DNA of 7,689 bases from assembly GCA_020201305.1 (NCBI GenBank), contig JAIVHC010000197.1:1-7689 (forward strand), in the 5' to 3' direction. This document shows positions 6,447-7,689 of the stretch, piece by piece. The first letter of the stretch is position 1. Each line of letters opens with the position of its first letter. The translations under genes and the position numbers were made by a program. Source of the DNA: Geobacteraceae bacterium (GTDB taxonomy: Bacteria > Desulfobacterota > Desulfuromonadia > Desulfuromonadales > Desulfuromonadaceae). The notes under the pieces were generated by a model. It saw only the letters and a list, made by a program, of their open reading frames with translations. It did not search any database and was not told where the DNA came from.

Positions 6447-6588
6447 GGTGCTTATGGCACCCATTCCAAGGTACACTTTTCGCCGTCGATGGCGACAGAC
6501 GCCCTTCCCAAGGGTACCACAAACCCCTATCGCTAGTGGTGGTGAATAGTTACCAGAAATGTACGTTACATGGAAGGTGGAATTCTGG
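6447..6588. ncRNA. Gene-free stretch with clustered hairpins; possible structured RNA
   Basis: The gap 6276-6640 holds no convincing gene. Within 6447-6588 several perfect or near-perfect stems follow each other: GGTGC/GCACC (6447-6451/6457-6461); a pairing GGTAC/GTACC (6470-6474/6514-6518) that encloses CGCC/GGCG (6481-6494) and CCCTT/AAGGG (6502-6514; it shares base 6514 with the outer stem), like a three-way junction; ACCcCTA/TAGtGGT; and CCAGAA/TTCTGG (6553-6558/6583-6588) enclosing ATGTA-CGT-TACAT (6559-6571). On the + strand this could be a small RNA ending at the 6641-6683 terminator; on the - strand, a leader of cardiolipin synthase. I recognise no known RNA family. The stems are seen; the RNA is inferred. 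Confidence 0.3.
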
Positions 6589-6640
6589 GCTGGCCCTATG
6601 AGCTGGAAAAATAAGCAGCTACCCCTAAACTAAAGCACCA

Positions 6641-6683
6641 AATAGAAAAGGCGCTCACCCGACTGGGGAGCGCCTTTTCTATT
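6641..6683. terminator. Strong bidirectional terminator after atpE
   Basis: A 16-bp perfect stem AATAGAAAAGGCGCTC (6641-6656) / GAGCGCCTTTTCTATT (6668-6683) closes an 11-base loop, with T-rich 3' arms on both strands. It lies 26 bases beyond the atpE stop and ends the atpB-atpE transcript; it would equally end any + strand transcript from the gap. Confidence 0.92.
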
Positions 6684-6709
6684 ATCCATACTGAAAGAGT
6701 AAGTAAAAC

Positions 6710-6976
6710 TTACTTGCCAGCCAGCTCCATAACCTGAGCTGTAAACGGATTGGCGAAGAGGATAATCATGGCAACAACAAATACGTAAATTGCCAGGGAC
6801 TCGATCATCGCCAGACCGATCATCATTGTTGTGAGGATCTTACCGCTTGCGCTGGGGTTACGTGCAACACCTTCAACGGCTGATTTGATAGCCAGACCCT
6901 GACCAATACCAGTACCAAAAGAGCCAATTGCCATACCGAAACCAGCTGCGATCATACACCATGCAAAAAATGTCAT
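6710..6976 (-). CDS. atpE: ATP synthase Fo subunit c
   Basis: This is the ring-forming proteolipid of the F-type ATP synthase, carrying ions through the membrane rotor. It has 88 residues in two helices: helix 1 (about 4-30) with the glycine-rich AIGSFGTGIGQG; the polar loop KSAVEGVARNPSASGK with its conserved Arg-Asn-Pro; and helix 2 (about 48-75) with the ion-binding Glu59 in AMIESLAIYV, then FANPF. Around the site, Q26, E59, S60 and Y64 match residues of sodium-binding c subunits such as Ilyobacter, but Leu61 replaces the Thr found there. Ion specificity is therefore not clear from sequence. An AAGGAG (6984-6989) lies seven bases before the ATG, stronger than most sites here, fitting the need for many c copies. 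It follows atpB by 85 bases, with hairpins between. Confidence 0.97.
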   Translation of the reverse strand: MTFFAWCMIAAGFGMAIGSFGTGIGQGLAIKSAVEGVARNPSASGKILTTMMIGLAMIESLAIYVFVVAMIILFANPFTAQVMELAGK

Positions 6977-7010
6977 CTTTGTTCTCCTTGTTACAATTTG
7001 AGTTTATTCT

Positions 7011-7050
7011 TCCTATATAATATAGGACCACTTAACCGCTTGTGCGGTAA
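7011..7050 (-). repeat. Intercistronic hairpins between atpB and atpE
   Basis: There are two inverted repeats in the 85-base gap: a perfect TCCTATA-TAA-TATAGGA (7011-7027) and CCGC-TTGT-GCGG (7036-7046), extendable by TTA/TAA with one bulged base. In the mRNA they would form two hairpins upstream of the atpE ribosome binding site. They may stabilise or process the transcript so that subunit c is made in excess of subunit a (inference from the known stoichiometry). Confidence 0.5.
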
Positions 7051-7061
7051 CTTCTGTGTAT

Positions 7062-7689
7062 TTAGTGCGCTTCTTCCAGGGATCCGGCAATATAGATCAT
7101 TGACAACAACGTAAATACAAACGCCTGGATAAATGCAATAAGAACCCCCATCAGCATCATGGGTATGGGTAACAGGAAGGGAACCAGTGCAAAGAATATC
7201 ATCAGCACGATCTCATGCCCGTACATGTTGCCGAAAAGACGCAGAGAGAGTGAAAGGGGACGCGCCAGATGTCCGATGATTTCAATGATAAAAATCAGCG
7301 GAGCGAGAACCAGAATCGGACCCATAAAGTGCTTGAGGTACGCGAGTCCGTGCTCCTTGACCCCGATGATGTGGGTCATGGAAAACACCGTCAATGCCAT
7401 GGCAGCGTTGGTGTTAAGGTTGGCTGTAGGGGGATAAAAACCCGGCACCAGGGCAATCAGGTTGGATACCAGAATAAACAGCGCCAGAGTCGCAATCAGG
7501 GGGAAATATGTCTTCCCCTTGGGGCCCATGGTTTCGTTGATGAGGTTTTCTATTCCTCCAACTACCGTTTCCATGAGGTTCTGCCACCCGCTCGGCACTT
7601 CCTTGATCCTGCGGGAAACAATAAAAGCCAACAGTGTAAGCAACAGCATTACAAACCATGTGTAGGTCACATGCTCGCCTACATGGGTG
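7062..7689 (-). CDS. atpB: ATP synthase Fo subunit a, N-terminus outside the window
   Basis: This is the stator channel subunit that works against the c ring in the inner membrane. The frame is open to the window edge, so the GTG at 7670 is internal; six further residues (THVGEH) are visible upstream of it. The essential Arg is in LARPLSLSLRLFGNMYGHE (codon 7239-7241), matching E. coli Arg210. The last helix has the typical LIAFIQAFVFTLLSMIYI, with the Gln matching E. coli Gln252, and the protein ends IAGSLEEAH. The middle has VPGFYPPTANLNTNAAMAL, typical of bacterial a subunits. It precedes atpE on the same strand; atpI and other stator genes, if present, are outside. The assignment is certain. 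About 20-30 N-terminal residues are probably missing. Confidence 0.96.
   Translation of the reverse strand, partial: THVGEHVTYTWFVMLLLTLLAFIVSRRIKEVPSGWQNLMETVVGGIENLINETMGPKGKTYFPLIATLALFILVSNLIALVPGFYPPTANLNTNAAMALTVFSMTHIIGVKEHGLAYLKHFMGPILVLAPLIFIIEIIGHLARPLSLSLRLFGNMYGHEIVLMIFFALVPFLLPIPMMLMGVLIAFIQAFVFTLLSMIYIAGSLEEAH

Noticed and set aside
6454..6549. A 31-residue Arg/Pro-rich ORF on the + strand (starts MAPIPRYTFRRR).
   Set aside because: It has only a poor ribosome binding site and lies wholly within the hairpin cluster; its composition looks like chance.
1..7689. CRISPR array, insertion sequence, prophage or defence system.
   Set aside because: No repeat-spacer pattern, transposase, integrase or terminal repeats were seen; the recognised genes are mostly housekeeping.

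Overview
The window looks like chromosomal DNA from an anaerobic or microaerophilic Gram-negative bacterium, most likely of the old Deltaproteobacteria (Desulfobacterota, Desulfuromonadales-like). This is an inference. It rests on a superoxide reductase of the desulfoferrodoxin family, a small protein with an in-frame UGA that looks like a selenocysteine codon, a lipoprotein-type signal peptide, and an atpB-atpE pair ending in its own terminator. Base composition is moderate, with no insertion sequence, tRNA, rRNA or CRISPR array.

Layout. On the + strand: the 3' part of a TRAP transporter large permease (dctM, 1-1224, cut by the window edge), a closely coupled universal stress protein (1244-1663), and a 54-residue membrane protein read through a UGA at 1912-1914 (1828-1992). 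A strong bidirectional terminator (2041-2079) ends this side and also serves the convergent minus-strand superoxide reductase (2110-2433). All remaining genes are on the - strand. They are a tiny lipoprotein with a frame-shifted continuation (2517-2758), a membrane-anchored nucleotide-sugar 4,6-dehydratase (2812-4668), a cardiolipin synthase (4842-6275), a 365-base gene-free stretch rich in potential hairpins (6276-6640), a second strong bidirectional terminator (6641-6683), atpE (6710-6976) and the start-truncated atpB (7062-7689).

Functional picture. Most genes are core envelope or energy genes: ATP synthase Fo subunits, phospholipid synthesis, surface-glycan precursor synthesis and carboxylate-type solute uptake. 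They do not form one pathway. The DctM-Usp pair is a recognised type of transporter-regulator arrangement. The superoxide reductase detoxifies superoxide.

The most notable item is the small UGA-containing gene. It has a good ribosome binding site, one N-terminal membrane helix, a UGA followed by 25 sensible codons with a Cys five residues after the UGA, and a 7-bp hairpin with a G-starting loop 24 nt after the UGA, as expected of a bacterial SECIS element. A standard gene caller would miss it or cut it at 28 residues. Also notable are the superoxide reductase, whose desulforedoxin domain has been shortened to half a metal site, and the structured intergenic region before atpE.
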